Shown here one piece after another: positions 18,600 through 27,018 of a stretch of 64,000 bases of DNA. Numbering within the stretch: position 1 is the stretch's first letter; each line of letters starts with the position of its first letter. The position numbers and the translations under genes are program-made. The stretch covers positions 4,216,001-4,280,000 of the forward strand of contig NZ_CP009281.1 of the NCBI RefSeq assembly GCF_000758585.1, written 5' to 3'. Source of the stretch: Paenibacillus sp. FSL R5-0345 (lineage in GTDB: Bacteria; Bacillota; Bacilli; Paenibacillales; Paenibacillaceae). The notes beneath the pieces were generated by a model. The model searched no databases. It was not told the origin of the DNA and worked only from the letters and a program-made list of their open reading frames with translations.

Positions 18600-19319
18600 T
18601 TATAACGACTCGCTACTCTTTTTCATTAACATTTCAACCATTTCTATATATCCCCGATTTTGAGCATGCTCTAAGGGACTAATTCCATCAGAATCTGCAA
18701 GATAGATGTCAGCACCATGCTGAATTAAGAGTTGAACTATAGCCTGATGTTCTTTGCCCCCATCACCCAGTATTATAGCTTCTAGTAATGCAGTCCAACC
18801 CAGATTATTGATATGATCAATATTGACGTCAGAAGTGGTAAGAAGCTCTTCTACAACGTCCACATGACCACGGTCTGCAGCAGGGATGAGTGCCGTTCCC
18901 CCAAACCTGTTCAGGATTGATGTATCAGCACCTGCAGCAACAGATACCTTCACAAAATCAAGCATGCCCTCAGCTCCAGCAAAAAGAAGTGGATTATCCG
19001 AGCGGTTGTCGCGCATATTGATATCGGCACCTTTTTCAAGCAAAAATTTGAATATATTCAGTTGATTCGTGTGTACTGCGATCATAAGGGACGTTCTAGC
19101 ATCTTTGTCCGTAGCATCAATATCTGCACCGTCTGCTAATAGTTTGGCTATAAGATCCTTATCTCCTTGACGAGCAGCAGCTAACAGTGCTTGGTTCAAT
19201 TTATCCATTTCATTGTTCACCTCCTGAGTTGATTGCTGCCCTTGGTTGTTTAACACCTTGAAATCATCGGTCTGACATCCTGTAATCAAGACGATGAGTG
19301 TTAACACGAGAAAGCGCAT
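18600..19319 (-). CDS. Ankyrin-repeat lipoprotein
   Basis: This is a secreted, membrane-anchored protein of about 239 residues. A short signal peptide ends in the lipobox LITGC, so the mature protein begins at that cysteine. After a Gln/Asn-rich linker there are about five ankyrin repeats, seen as recurring GADIDATDKDARTSLMIAVH-type units at roughly 33-residue spacing. These mediate protein-protein contacts. I take the ATG at 19319 (MRFLVL); AAAGG lies about 11 bases upstream, and a GTG at 19331 is the alternative. It follows the SLH gene by about 30 bp in the same direction, so they may be co-transcribed. Its partner is unknown. Confidence 0.82.
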   Translation of the reverse strand: MRFLVLTLIVLITGCQTDDFKVLNNQGQQSTQEVNNEMDKLNQALLAAARQGDKDLIAKLLADGADIDATDKDARTSLMIAVHTNQLNIFKFLLEKGADINMRDNRSDNPLLFAGAEGMLDFVKVSVAAGADTSILNRFGGTALIPAADRGHVDVVEELLTTSDVNIDHINNLGWTALLEAIILGDGGKEHQAIVQLLIQHGADIYLADSDGISPLEHAQNRGYIEMVEMLMKKSSESL

Positions 19320-19349
19320 GGCAACCAACACCTTTCCTGTGAATTATCC

Positions 19350-20861
19350 TTAATTCGAAGTTAATGTTGCTTGGGATGTTGCCCATGCACCCAACGGTGT
19401 TACAGTATACACTGTGCCTGCAGCCAATTTGCCATTATTCGTAATATCGAATACACCTACCGCACCTTTACGACTGGAGAATTTATACGTTGCAGCCAAT
19501 GTGTCGCCGTTTGGAGCAGTTAGTTGTACACTACGACCCGAAAATAATTCATCCCCAGGATCTTGAGCCAAAGTTACATTAATGGATGTTTCGCTGACAG
19601 CTTCCGCACTGGAGATTTGCAGTGGCGCTATTTCTTTCGCTTCAAATGATGGATTTGCTATATTGGCCCAGTCGGACGTTACGGTATATTTTACACCCGG
19701 TTTCAAGACTTGTCCTTCTGGCAACCGGAATTTCGGCTCAATCTTACCATCTGTTGATTGTGTGAATGGGACATACTTGGCAACGATAGATTCTCCACCT
19801 TCCGGAGTTATCGTTACTTGTCTGCCTTGCATGGAAGAAATGATTTGATACGTGATGCCGTTTGCTTTATTTTTCTCATCCAAAACAAATGCGTTAGCAC
19901 CACGACCACCACTGTATGCAGAGATGACATATCCATAATCAATAACGCCATTGGTTTTCAGCGCTTCAATCTCGAAGGTATCGTTGGTTACCTGAGTGGT
20001 TGTCGTCATATCCACCTTCGCTGAATTTCCTACAAATGATCCTGCTTTCTTACCTTTGTACGTTAAATTATAATTTGCTCCAGCTTTTTGTACCGATGTA
20101 GGAACGATGTACGTTGCAATGGAGCCCGTTTTCAGACGAGGCATATTCGTCAAGGTTAGACCATCATTGAATACAAAATCTTCTTTCGCTTTAGCAAACA
20201 CTTCATTCTCAGCAGTCAATGGCGCATCCAATGTCACGATTAATGTAATTTCATTGATCGATTTTATACTTGTAATTTGAGCTTTATCGGAAGGCACTGC
20301 TTTACGAGCTGTATTCAGTAAGGCTGCGACTTCTCCGCGTGTTGCGGGTTCAGGAGTGGAATTCAATTGATTTGCCCAGTAGTTAACCGATAAGACATCA
20401 CGCTTCAACGCCTTTGATACTACTTGTACAAGCTCTGCATCCGTTACCGCTTCTTTAGGGTTGAATTTACCTTCTTCTGTCTCCATTATCCCTAAACCAA
20501 CAAGTGCTGATGCATATTGGTAATACCATACGTTTGAATTCACATCGGTGAATGAAGCATCATTCTCGTCGGAGCCTTGTAATTTAAAGGTCAGTGCTAC
20601 CATTTTCGCTAATTCTGCACGAGTGATTGGATTGTGTACACCCATCGATTGATCTGCATACCCCTGCAACACACCCAGTCCTACAAGTGCTTCAACGGCT
20701 TCTTGAATTTCTTTGTCGGATACCTTCGATGCTACTGCGGATATCCCTATGTTGCTTGATGCAGGTGCTGCTTGTACATTTAACACCGCAAAGGGTAAAG
20801 AGGTTGTGCCTAGTGCTGCTGCGACCATTAATGCTGCTGCTTTTTTAGAAACTATTTTCAC
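19350..20861 (-). CDS. SLH-domain cell-surface protein
   Basis: This is a 503-residue exported protein with a classic signal peptide (lysine-rich start, hydrophobic core, AQA-type site near residue 31). At least two S-layer homology domains follow: about 47-92 with LGVLQGYADQSMGVHNPITRAELAKM, and about 105-150. A third degenerate one (about 160-190) ends in RGEVAALLN. SLH domains anchor proteins to pyruvylated secondary cell-wall polymers. The remaining 300 residues are beta-rich and Thr/Asn-rich with no catalytic motif that I recognise. They resemble the bacterial-Ig/copper-amine-oxidase-like surface modules common in Paenibacillus. The start is a GTG with AGGGGG upstream. Three 11-bp-spaced repeats lie about 90-120 bp ahead of it. 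Confidence 0.88.
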   Translation of the reverse strand: MKIVSKKAAALMVAAALGTTSLPFAVLNVQAAPASSNIGISAVASKVSDKEIQEAVEALVGLGVLQGYADQSMGVHNPITRAELAKMVALTFKLQGSDENDASFTDVNSNVWYYQYASALVGLGIMETEEGKFNPKEAVTDAELVQVVSKALKRDVLSVNYWANQLNSTPEPATRGEVAALLNTARKAVPSDKAQITSIKSINEITLIVTLDAPLTAENEVFAKAKEDFVFNDGLTLTNMPRLKTGSIATYIVPTSVQKAGANYNLTYKGKKAGSFVGNSAKVDMTTTTQVTNDTFEIEALKTNGVIDYGYVISAYSGGRGANAFVLDEKNKANGITYQIISSMQGRQVTITPEGGESIVAKYVPFTQSTDGKIEPKFRLPEGQVLKPGVKYTVTSDWANIANPSFEAKEIAPLQISSAEAVSETSINVTLAQDPGDELFSGRSVQLTAPNGDTLAATYKFSSRKGAVGVFDITNNGKLAAGTVYTVTPLGAWATSQATLTSN

Positions 20862-20952
20862 TATATTTCCCCCTCAAGTATCATTAAGTTAATAGTTGCT
20901 CATGTCTATAACTGAATGATAAAGGAAAGAAATAAACTCTCCAGAAACGATT

Positions 20953-20980
20953 TATTAATAAAGTATTAACTGGATATTAA
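20953..20980 (-). promoter_or_regulatory. Three 11-bp-spaced TATTAA repeats, likely response-regulator site
   Basis: TATTAA occurs at 20953, 20964 and 20975, exactly 11 bp apart (TTAATA-N5-TTAATA-N5-TTAATA on the minus strand). One-turn spacing of 6-bp units is how PhoB/OmpR-family regulators bind. The site lies between the OmpR-type regulator gene and the SLH gene and would serve the SLH promoter. The repeat is seen directly; the regulator assignment is inferred. Confidence 0.6.
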
Positions 20981-21010
20981 TAATATCGAAAATCGTCAAG
21001 GATAGCGCCA

Positions 21011-21703
21011 TTACACCGTAAATCGGTATCCCGCACCCCACACCGTTTCAATATATTGTGGATTCGAGGGATCTGACTCCAGCTTTTCTCGAATTTTGCG
21101 AATATGAACCGTCACTGTTGCGATATCCCCGCTGGAATCCATTCCCCAAACCCGTTCGAATAGATCATCTTTGCTAAACACCCGATTCGGATGGCTCGCT
21201 AAAAAGACCAGTACATCGAACTCCCGCGCTGTAAACAAAACCTCTTGATTACGCACAAACACCCTGCGGGAATTTTTATCGATATGGACTCCTCGAATTT
21301 GAATCTCATGCTTCTCCATAGGTTCCAGCTTACTAAGCATGCGTTCATATCTTGTTAGGTGCGCCTTCGCTCTTGCTACTAATTCACTTGGACTAAAGGG
21401 CTTCGTTATATAATCATCCGCTCCGAGATTAAACGCCCGAAGCTTATCGATTTCTTCTTTTTTCGCAGATACGATAAAGATCGGTACTTCCTTCGCCTCC
21501 CTGATACGGCGGCATAATTCAAAACCATCGATGCCAGGTAACTGCAAATCTACGATAATAAGATTGTAATCCCCTTCCAGAGCCTGCCCAAGCCCTTCAG
21601 AACCTGTATGACATATATCAACGGCAAAACCGTTCAGCTCAAAATAATCTTTTTCCAATTGCGCTATCGTTGCCTCATCTTCAATAATCAGAATCCGTGT
21701 CAT
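21011..21703 (-). CDS. OmpR/PhoB-family response regulator
   Basis: This is a 230-residue DNA-binding regulator. The receiver domain (1-120) has the acidic pair at residues 8-9, phosphoacceptor Asp52 in LIIVDLQLPG and a KPFSP switch lysine. The C-terminal winged helix (about 130-228) has the usual RRVFV...LTAREFDVLVFLASHPNRVFS and VHIRKIREKLE...VWGAGYRF signatures. GGAGG lies ten bases before the ATG. It overlaps the partner kinase gene by 23 bp. The pair probably acts on the SLH and ankyrin genes just downstream, through the repeats at 20953-20980. Confidence 0.95.
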   Translation of the reverse strand: MTRILIIEDEATIAQLEKDYFELNGFAVDICHTGSEGLGQALEGDYNLIIVDLQLPGIDGFELCRRIREAKEVPIFIVSAKKEEIDKLRAFNLGADDYITKPFSPSELVARAKAHLTRYERMLSKLEPMEKHEIQIRGVHIDKNSRRVFVRNQEVLFTAREFDVLVFLASHPNRVFSKDDLFERVWGMDSSGDIATVTVHIRKIREKLESDPSNPQYIETVWGAGYRFTV

Positions 21704-23180
21704 GTGACTGAAATCCTCCTTCGTCGGTCGTTCGCTTTAAAGTAAAGAACAGGCTTGATCCCACACCTGGTTCACTTTCCATCCAAATCGCTCCACCATG
21801 TCCTTCAATAATCTGACGAGCGATCGCAAGACCAAGTCCACTGCCGCCTGTCGATAAGTTTCGAGAAGGCTCCGCACGATAAAACCGTTCAAAGATATGT
21901 GGAAGAGCTTCAGCATCAATGCCCATTCCATTATCCTTCACTTCAACCGTCACCCATTCACTATCAACTTGCAGAGAAAAAAGAATTAAAGGCTGAGGTT
22001 TGTCCATATACTTTAGCGCATTTCCAATTACGTTCAGTAATACCCGTTTTAATTTATCCAAATCTGCAAGAACCTCAATACGTTCGGAGGTGTGATTGTC
22101 TAGCTGAAATGAAACTCCTTTATTTTCGTTATTGTAGCGCATCTCTTCGATACAGTCCTCAAGGAATGCAATAATATCAACAGCTTCGAACGAAAATGGA
22201 ACCTGATTCAAATCCAGTTTGGAATATAAGAACAATTCATCGACCAATTTATCCATTCCAATAGTTTTGTTATAAATAATGTCGACGTACATGTCCATCT
22301 TCTCAGGTGTATTGGCGACGCCATCTCTTATGCCCTCAATAAACCCTTTAATATTTGTAATCGGAGTCCGCAAATCATGTGAAATATTTGAGATTAACTC
22401 TTTTCGATTCTCCTCATATTGCAGACGAAGGTTCACTGACTCTTGTAACCTCTGTCTCATCATTTCGAACGCTTTATTTAACTCCCCTATCTCATCTTTG
22501 GATTGTAGGTTAAGCTCAAATTGAAGGTCACCCTCTTGAATTCGTTCTGCGGAATCCCTTAACTTGTTCAGTGGCTTAATAACACTTCGTGTAATCCAGC
22601 GATATAATAGCAGATTCGCAACTACAAGAACGCCAATTAATATTAATGAAAAGATTGGTAGCAGCCTCCGTGTGAGTTCCGCAAATGGACTATGCTCTTT
22701 GATGACGAAAACACTACCTTTCGCCCCATCCGAATATTTAAAGTCAAATTTGGCATAGCCATAAAATCTTTCTTTAATATTAAATGTGTTACGAATCTGA
22801 TAGTTATTCAGATCGTAAGGAGGTAAAGCATCCTTTAACTCAGGTTGATTGAAGGTGCGTGATTCAAAAACGGGGTCATTCACTCGCCTTACAAATAGTC
22901 CTGCTTTCTCGGTCTTTAGCTTAAAATCATACTCCAGTAACAAATCCTTATTCTGCAATTCATCGGGGTCATGCTTTGCTAAATACTTTAATTCTAAAAA
23001 AATCGATTCTTCTTGCTCTGACAACGGATTTAATTGATAGTGCACTTTATAAAAATCCCGAAGACTGTGAACATCTCCTGTAGAAGCAATTGTAAATAAA
23101 GCTGCCGTCATTACGATCATAAGTAAACTAACGACTAGCATTCCCGTATAAGATAACAGTAATTTTATCCGAATTGACAC
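21681..23180 (-). CDS. Sensor histidine kinase (HAMP, HisKA, HATPase)
   Basis: This is a classic membrane kinase of 499 residues. Helices at about 8-30 and 174-194 enclose a 145-residue extracellular sensor. HAMP spans about 195-248. The phosphoacceptor His268 lies in ISHDLRTPITNIKGF. HATPase_c (about 375-485) has an N-box (VIGNALKY) and G-boxes (DNGMGI, GSGLGL). The start is a GTG with GGGGAG five bases upstream. It is the first gene of the pair with the OmpR-type regulator. The stimulus is unknown. Confidence 0.95.
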   Translation of the reverse strand: MSIRIKLLLSYTGMLVVSLLMIVMTAALFTIASTGDVHSLRDFYKVHYQLNPLSEQEESIFLELKYLAKHDPDELQNKDLLLEYDFKLKTEKAGLFVRRVNDPVFESRTFNQPELKDALPPYDLNNYQIRNTFNIKERFYGYAKFDFKYSDGAKGSVFVIKEHSPFAELTRRLLPIFSLILIGVLVVANLLLYRWITRSVIKPLNKLRDSAERIQEGDLQFELNLQSKDEIGELNKAFEMMRQRLQESVNLRLQYEENRKELISNISHDLRTPITNIKGFIEGIRDGVANTPEKMDMYVDIIYNKTIGMDKLVDELFLYSKLDLNQVPFSFEAVDIIAFLEDCIEEMRYNNENKGVSFQLDNHTSERIEVLADLDKLKRVLLNVIGNALKYMDKPQPLILFSLQVDSEWVTVEVKDNGMGIDAEALPHIFERFYRAEPSRNLSTGGSGLGLAIARQIIEGHGGAIWMESEPGVGSSLFFTLKRTTDEGGFQSHDTDSDY

Positions 23181-23273
23181 GACTTCTCCCCTCTCACTAA
23201 CAATGGAGCCGCTAAATAATCATCTCCGTATTTTAGTGAAATACTATCACATGGGGAGAACGTTTGCTAACAG

Positions 23274-23309
23274 AAAAAAACTTCTACCAACACTCCGGCA
23301 GAAGTTTTT
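23274..23309. terminator. Bidirectional intrinsic terminator
   Basis: The stem AAAAACTTCT/AGAAGTTTTT has A and T tracts on both sides and a 14-base loop with a weak inner pairing. It lies between the upstream end of the kinase gene and the stop of the sugar isomerase gene, about 140 bp behind the latter. Confidence 0.75.
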
Positions 23310-23447
23310 ATAGAATTTAATTTACGCGAGATCATCAAATGCTATATAGATTGATCTGATGATTTTCCTATTTCGGGTTGGCCGTGACTCCAGAGAATGT
23401 TTGGAATTTTAGCACTTATCCTTTTTTTTGAATATTTCAAGTTTAAT

Positions 23448-24290
23448 CTATATTAATACGTTTTCCAGCGAAGAGAATACTTTATCGAAGCCTGCTTTAG
23501 AACGAGAAAATAATTCAGATGAACTTTGCGCGGAAGCTGGCGCCAGAACTTCTTGGGCGATCACACCGGTATACCCGATCTTTTTCAGGCTTACCAAGAA
23601 TCCTGTGAGATCAATAGAACCTTCTCCTGGATACAATCGATCGAAATCTAACAATTCCTCTATCGGTAGAAGTTTAGCATCATTAATATGGACATATGCA
23701 ATTTGATGCGGTTGTAATTTCAGCAGATCCTCGCTCGTTAATCCGTTCGTATGCCAATGGTAGGAATCCAGTAACAACCCAACATTCCTTACTTGCATCG
23801 TTTCCATCCAGCTCAACGTATCTTGCATCGTCCAGATCAGTGGATTTGCCCATTGTGTACGTAAGTGATGAGGGCCTACGAACTCTAATGCTAATGTAAT
23901 TCCATAAGCGCCTAATATTTCCGCGCATAGTCTTAAACGTCTTGTGGCTGCAATCATAAAAGCTGCGACTGGAAGATCTGTCGAAGGTAAAATATATGTA
24001 CAACATGTCGTACAATTTAATGCTTCAGCGGCCTCAGCCATTTGGGTAAGCGATTTCAACCCTTCTCTAAAGCTTTCCTCTGTTGTGCGCCAATCTACCA
24101 CTAAACCAAATGATCCTAGCATGATTCCATGGCTTTCTAGCAATTGAACAGCCCCATCCTTACCATACTGCTGCACTAACTCCAATGGATTTGCGTCTAT
24201 CGACTGAAAGCCGAATTGGCTCGCAAGTCTGATATATTCTTCATTAGAACTGAGTTCACCCAAGCCTGCTGTTGTTAATCCTCTTATCAT
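23448..24290 (-). CDS. Sugar phosphate isomerase/epimerase family TIM-barrel protein
   Basis: This is a 280-residue cytoplasmic protein of the xylose isomerase-like/AP endonuclease 2 fold (IolE/IolI/hydroxypyruvate isomerase superfamily). Metal-binding residues are visible: Glu in TLALEFVGPHHL, Asp-x-x-His in LLLDSYHWH, His in YVHINDAKL and Glu near the end in VIAQEVL. These enzymes isomerise or epimerise ketoses and inositol derivatives. GGAGGA lies ahead of the ATG. It is monocistronic. The substrate cannot be told; members near sugar transporters usually act on inosose or uncommon sugars. Confidence 0.85.
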   Translation of the reverse strand: MIRGLTTAGLGELSSNEEYIRLASQFGFQSIDANPLELVQQYGKDGAVQLLESHGIMLGSFGLVVDWRTTEESFREGLKSLTQMAEAAEALNCTTCCTYILPSTDLPVAAFMIAATRRLRLCAEILGAYGITLALEFVGPHHLRTQWANPLIWTMQDTLSWMETMQVRNVGLLLDSYHWHTNGLTSEDLLKLQPHQIAYVHINDAKLLPIEELLDFDRLYPGEGSIDLTGFLVSLKKIGYTGVIAQEVLAPASAQSSSELFSRSKAGFDKVFSSLENVLI

Positions 24291-24511
24291 CGTCGTTCTC
24301 CTCCTTTATGACTAATTATCAAAATAGACAATAATTCTAGAAATATTATATTATGTCCAATAATTAATAGCGGTCTACTCGCTAAAGTATGATGAACATT
24401 AAGGTGATAAATATATAGGATATACCACATAAGCTGGTCGCGGAATATCCCGGTTGTTAATTTGATCAAACTTGGTGATTTAAATCAATTGCTCAATAAG
24501 AGTTTGCCTTG

Positions 24512-25600
24512 TTACCGCACCACAACTAACAGTACAATAATTCCGAGCCAAAACAGCCAGCTTACTGGGTGACCGAAATTTAATCCCCAGCCGACTCCGA
24601 GCCTTTTCTTGACGATTAGGTTTGGATCTTTGCTATTGAAATAAATCATACCTAATAACCATTTATCATCATCATGGACAGGTCTGACATTGGAGCTATC
24701 GGCAGATCTCTCCAAGCGGCTTTCGCTCTGACCAGCCCAGAACGTTAAGGCGAAGGCGTATAGGATGATAAGGGCTATTATGATTAGGATAATAGGGATA
24801 GCGAAATTCATGTTAAGCAGAGATATCATGTTTAGTTGCACGACGGAAAACAGGATAACTATTAAGAAGCTTGCTGTAATCATAAAATATGACCAAGTAC
24901 GGCGGTAAGTTACGTCTTGTCTGATGGAACGATTAGGATCAGTGGGTTGAACCTGCTGCTTCACTCTGCGAATACTCCAATTCTCAAATATAAACAAAAG
25001 TGTTACCAACACTTGCATTATCGTAGGCATAAACACAGAACTATAAGATTTAGCTACATAGCCGTCTACGTTCCAACTGCTGTTGTAATGGATCGGAATC
25101 TGATCAGGAATCAGATCGTAGTTACGTAGGACAGTTACAATAGTAACACCAATAATTAAAACATGAATGAGGAACCAATTACTAGACAAGCCTATGTTTC
25201 TTTTCCGAAATTCAGTGTCCACTGCCATGATCGATGGTTCCAGAGCAATAGGCAGCATAGGTAGTAAACTTTTCATTTTGAAATGATAGCTAATGTTTAT
25301 GACTAGGGAGATTACGACCATGGCGAGTGAATAAGTGACAATGATCCAACTTTGTTGCATGGAATGTTCGTCACCGTATATTAGACAGATGATACAAACA
25401 ATGAATAGGATAGTATGCAAGGTAGTACTAATCCAAGCATATGACTTCCGCATCTGGCGCAGAGGCTCACTATGGAATTGTACAGGGCTGACGGTGACCC
25501 CAAAATTAATCGTCTCTCTTGATAAATAAGGCATGCTTACCATGAGTACAATGGCAGGTACAAATACAAAGATCATTACTATAACAGGCATTATCGTCAT
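24512..25600 (-). CDS. DUF1648/DUF5808 integral membrane protein
   Basis: This is a 362-residue membrane protein with about eight hydrophobic segments. The middle carries the DUF1648 signature DQIPIHYNSSWNVDGYVAKS, shared with the SdpI immunity proteins. The C-terminus has the DUF5808-like motif WLLGMIYFNSKDPNLIVKKR followed by a GWGLNFGHP turn and a final helix. Relatives in Bacillus are paired with small GntR or ArsR regulators, but none is adjacent here. The function is unknown; a role in envelope-stress or peptide immunity is possible by analogy with SdpI. Confidence 0.8.
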   Translation of the reverse strand: MTIMPVIVMIFVFVPAIVLMVSMPYLSRETINFGVTVSPVQFHSEPLRQMRKSYAWISTTLHTILFIVCIICLIYGDEHSMQQSWIIVTYSLAMVVISLVINISYHFKMKSLLPMLPIALEPSIMAVDTEFRKRNIGLSSNWFLIHVLIIGVTIVTVLRNYDLIPDQIPIHYNSSWNVDGYVAKSYSSVFMPTIMQVLVTLLFIFENWSIRRVKQQVQPTDPNRSIRQDVTYRRTWSYFMITASFLIVILFSVVQLNMISLLNMNFAIPIILIIIALIILYAFALTFWAGQSESRLERSADSSNVRPVHDDDKWLLGMIYFNSKDPNLIVKKRLGVGWGLNFGHPVSWLFWLGIIVLLVVVR

Positions 25601-26010
25601 ATCATTCGCCTCCTCTTATGCATAAGTATGTATTTGAAAACTATTTGAAAACTCTATAGCATATCCTATTAACTTAGGATAGTTAATCGACTTGAACATA
25701 AATTTAATTATAATCGATTTTAGTGATTATAGGGCTTAAATTAACAATTTATCCAGTTTTTTTGCTATGCAGAGCTACTCATCTGACAACTGAATTATGG
25801 CAAGTACATCTGTTTGAAATTCTGTGAGAAGGTAATGGACAGGTTTTCGGATGAAGGGTGGGATAACCAGTAGTAGCAAAATTGAGCGAAATGCTCGCCT
25901 CGGATCTGAATGGTGCGGATTGCTGCGTCAGAGTATAAATAAGTTCTTCCATGCATGTTTTATTGCATCAATTGGAAGATTATTAAGATTGCTAAGTATA
26001 CTTTAAAACA
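25601..26010. other. Non-coding stretch, nothing recognisable
   Basis: This AT-rich region lies upstream of the DUF1648 gene. It must hold that gene's promoter at its left end. I find no ORF with a ribosome binding site, no RNA gene and no clear repeat. It borders the degraded genes that follow. Confidence 0.5.
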
Positions 26011-26048
26011 AAAAAACCCCACCAATATTTATATTAGCAGGAGTTTTA
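26011..26048 (-). terminator. Orphan intrinsic terminator in the degraded region
   Basis: Read on the minus strand, AAAACTCC and AATAT pair with ATATT and GGGGTTTT (with G-U and mismatched positions), and seven T follow. It stands ten bases after the stop of a coding remnant at 26058-26141, so it looks like the preserved end of a lost gene. Confidence 0.6.
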
Positions 26049-26057
26049 TAAATTGAT

Positions 26058-26141
26058 TCACGCGAACATCTCATCAATGACAGGTATGTGTGAATCAATA
26101 AACATTGCCAGCAATATACTACCTCTGGCTATTTGATTAAA
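26058..26141 (-). pseudogene. 3' end of an unrecognised lost gene
   Basis: An open stretch of 27 codons ends in TGA at 26058-26060 and encodes protein-like sequence (FNQIARGSILLAMFIDSH, IPVIDEMFA). A TAG precedes it, no start is present, and a terminator follows at once. This layout fits the surviving C-terminus of a deleted or decayed gene. I do not recognise the family. Confidence 0.35.
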
Positions 26142-26280
26142 CTAACAAAATAATATGAAGAATAGTGCAAATATTAGGAACGTCTAACCAAATAGACTCC
26201 CTTAACAACTTTTCGGCATAATGTCACTTGACCAGTATTCATTAAAACCGTTATCTCAACAGGACTTTAATTTGTAATAA

Positions 26281-26614
26281 TTACATTATTAATGAGTCAT
26301 TATCCACTTTTCACCCTAACAACACCATAAATGTATTTAATTACAATAAGTCACTCTTTACGTAGACAATATCTATGATCAAAAAAAGCAAACCATTTAC
26401 AATCAAACTATTCGCATTGCTAATATCCATAGCAGTTAAAGGTATTACATAAGTGATTAAATAACTAAGCACTCTCTCGTTAATTGGCTTCAATCCATTT
26501 AAATCTAAAATACCCAACTGCGATAAAAGATACAACAAAAAGAATAACTATCACAATCCAGAAAGATAGCTTTAGTTCATCATTCAAAACACGCTTGAAA
26601 TATGTAAAAGGGTG
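26281..26614 (-). pseudogene. Decayed small membrane protein gene
   Basis: Two frames together read as one membrane protein. Upstream is PFTYFKRVLNDELKLSFW then a hydrophobic helix (IVIVILFVVSFIAVGYF). After a frameshift near 26515 the reading continues as NERVLSYLITYVIPLTAMDI, a second helix (LIVNGLLFLIIDIVYV) and KSDLL. It goes on past an in-frame TAA (26341-26343) as LNTFMVLLG, TGA, KVDNDSLIM. If the two stops were Tyr codons, the end would read KSDLLYLNTFMVLLGYKV. That is the usual tail of small membrane proteins with an I/VYxxSDLIYxNP ending; membrane partners in phage-defence pairs such as KwaA may have a similar ending, but I recall this only loosely. So I see one frameshift and two nonsense changes. 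The family name is a guess. Confidence 0.6.
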
Positions 26615-26689
26615 CTAATTTAAAATCATAGCTGTTGATACCTAGTAAGTGGGGCATATGACGAAATAAAGAGATGCTTAGAAGGGATT

Positions 26690-26875
26690 TTAATCTTTTT
26701 CTCCACGCCCTAAACGGTCAATATCCATGATCACTACTCCATCATAGAGCTGGTCTTCAACATGCCGAAATAACTTCTGCATTTCCTTACGGGACTCTAT
26801 CTTTTCACCAGAGGCCACTTCTTCATAGAGTCTATAGGTCCAATTTCGATTCTCGACTAAGGTAACTGATTTGTA
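26690..26875 (-). pseudogene. Serine recombinase catalytic-domain fragment
   Basis: The minus strand reads VENRNWTYRLYEEVASGEKI, ESRKEMQKLFRHVEDQLYDG, VVIMDIDRLGRGEKD, then a stop. This is the middle of the resolvase-type catalytic domain of large serine recombinases. The ASGE...R.EM..L...V....YD.VVVMDIDRLGRG block is diagnostic. The N-terminal part with the catalytic serine and the whole DNA-binding region are missing. It is therefore a remnant of a phage or integrative element integrase. It lies beside other gene debris (26058-26614), which it may have brought in. Confidence 0.85.
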
Positions 26876-27018
26876 TCACTTCTATGATTCCACACGTTCC
26901 TTTTATTGACGAATTTTTCTTTCAATATTAAACTGTAAATAAGAAATTAAATTCCAAAAAATCGTTTTTTTCATTTATTAAATTTATCCCAACATTACGG
27001 CGCAGGAGGAAATGAAAG

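Noticed and set aside
24291..24511. Small RNA or riboswitch upstream of the sugar isomerase gene
   Set aside because: The gap is AT-rich without a stable hairpin series or terminator. I see nothing beyond a possible promoter.
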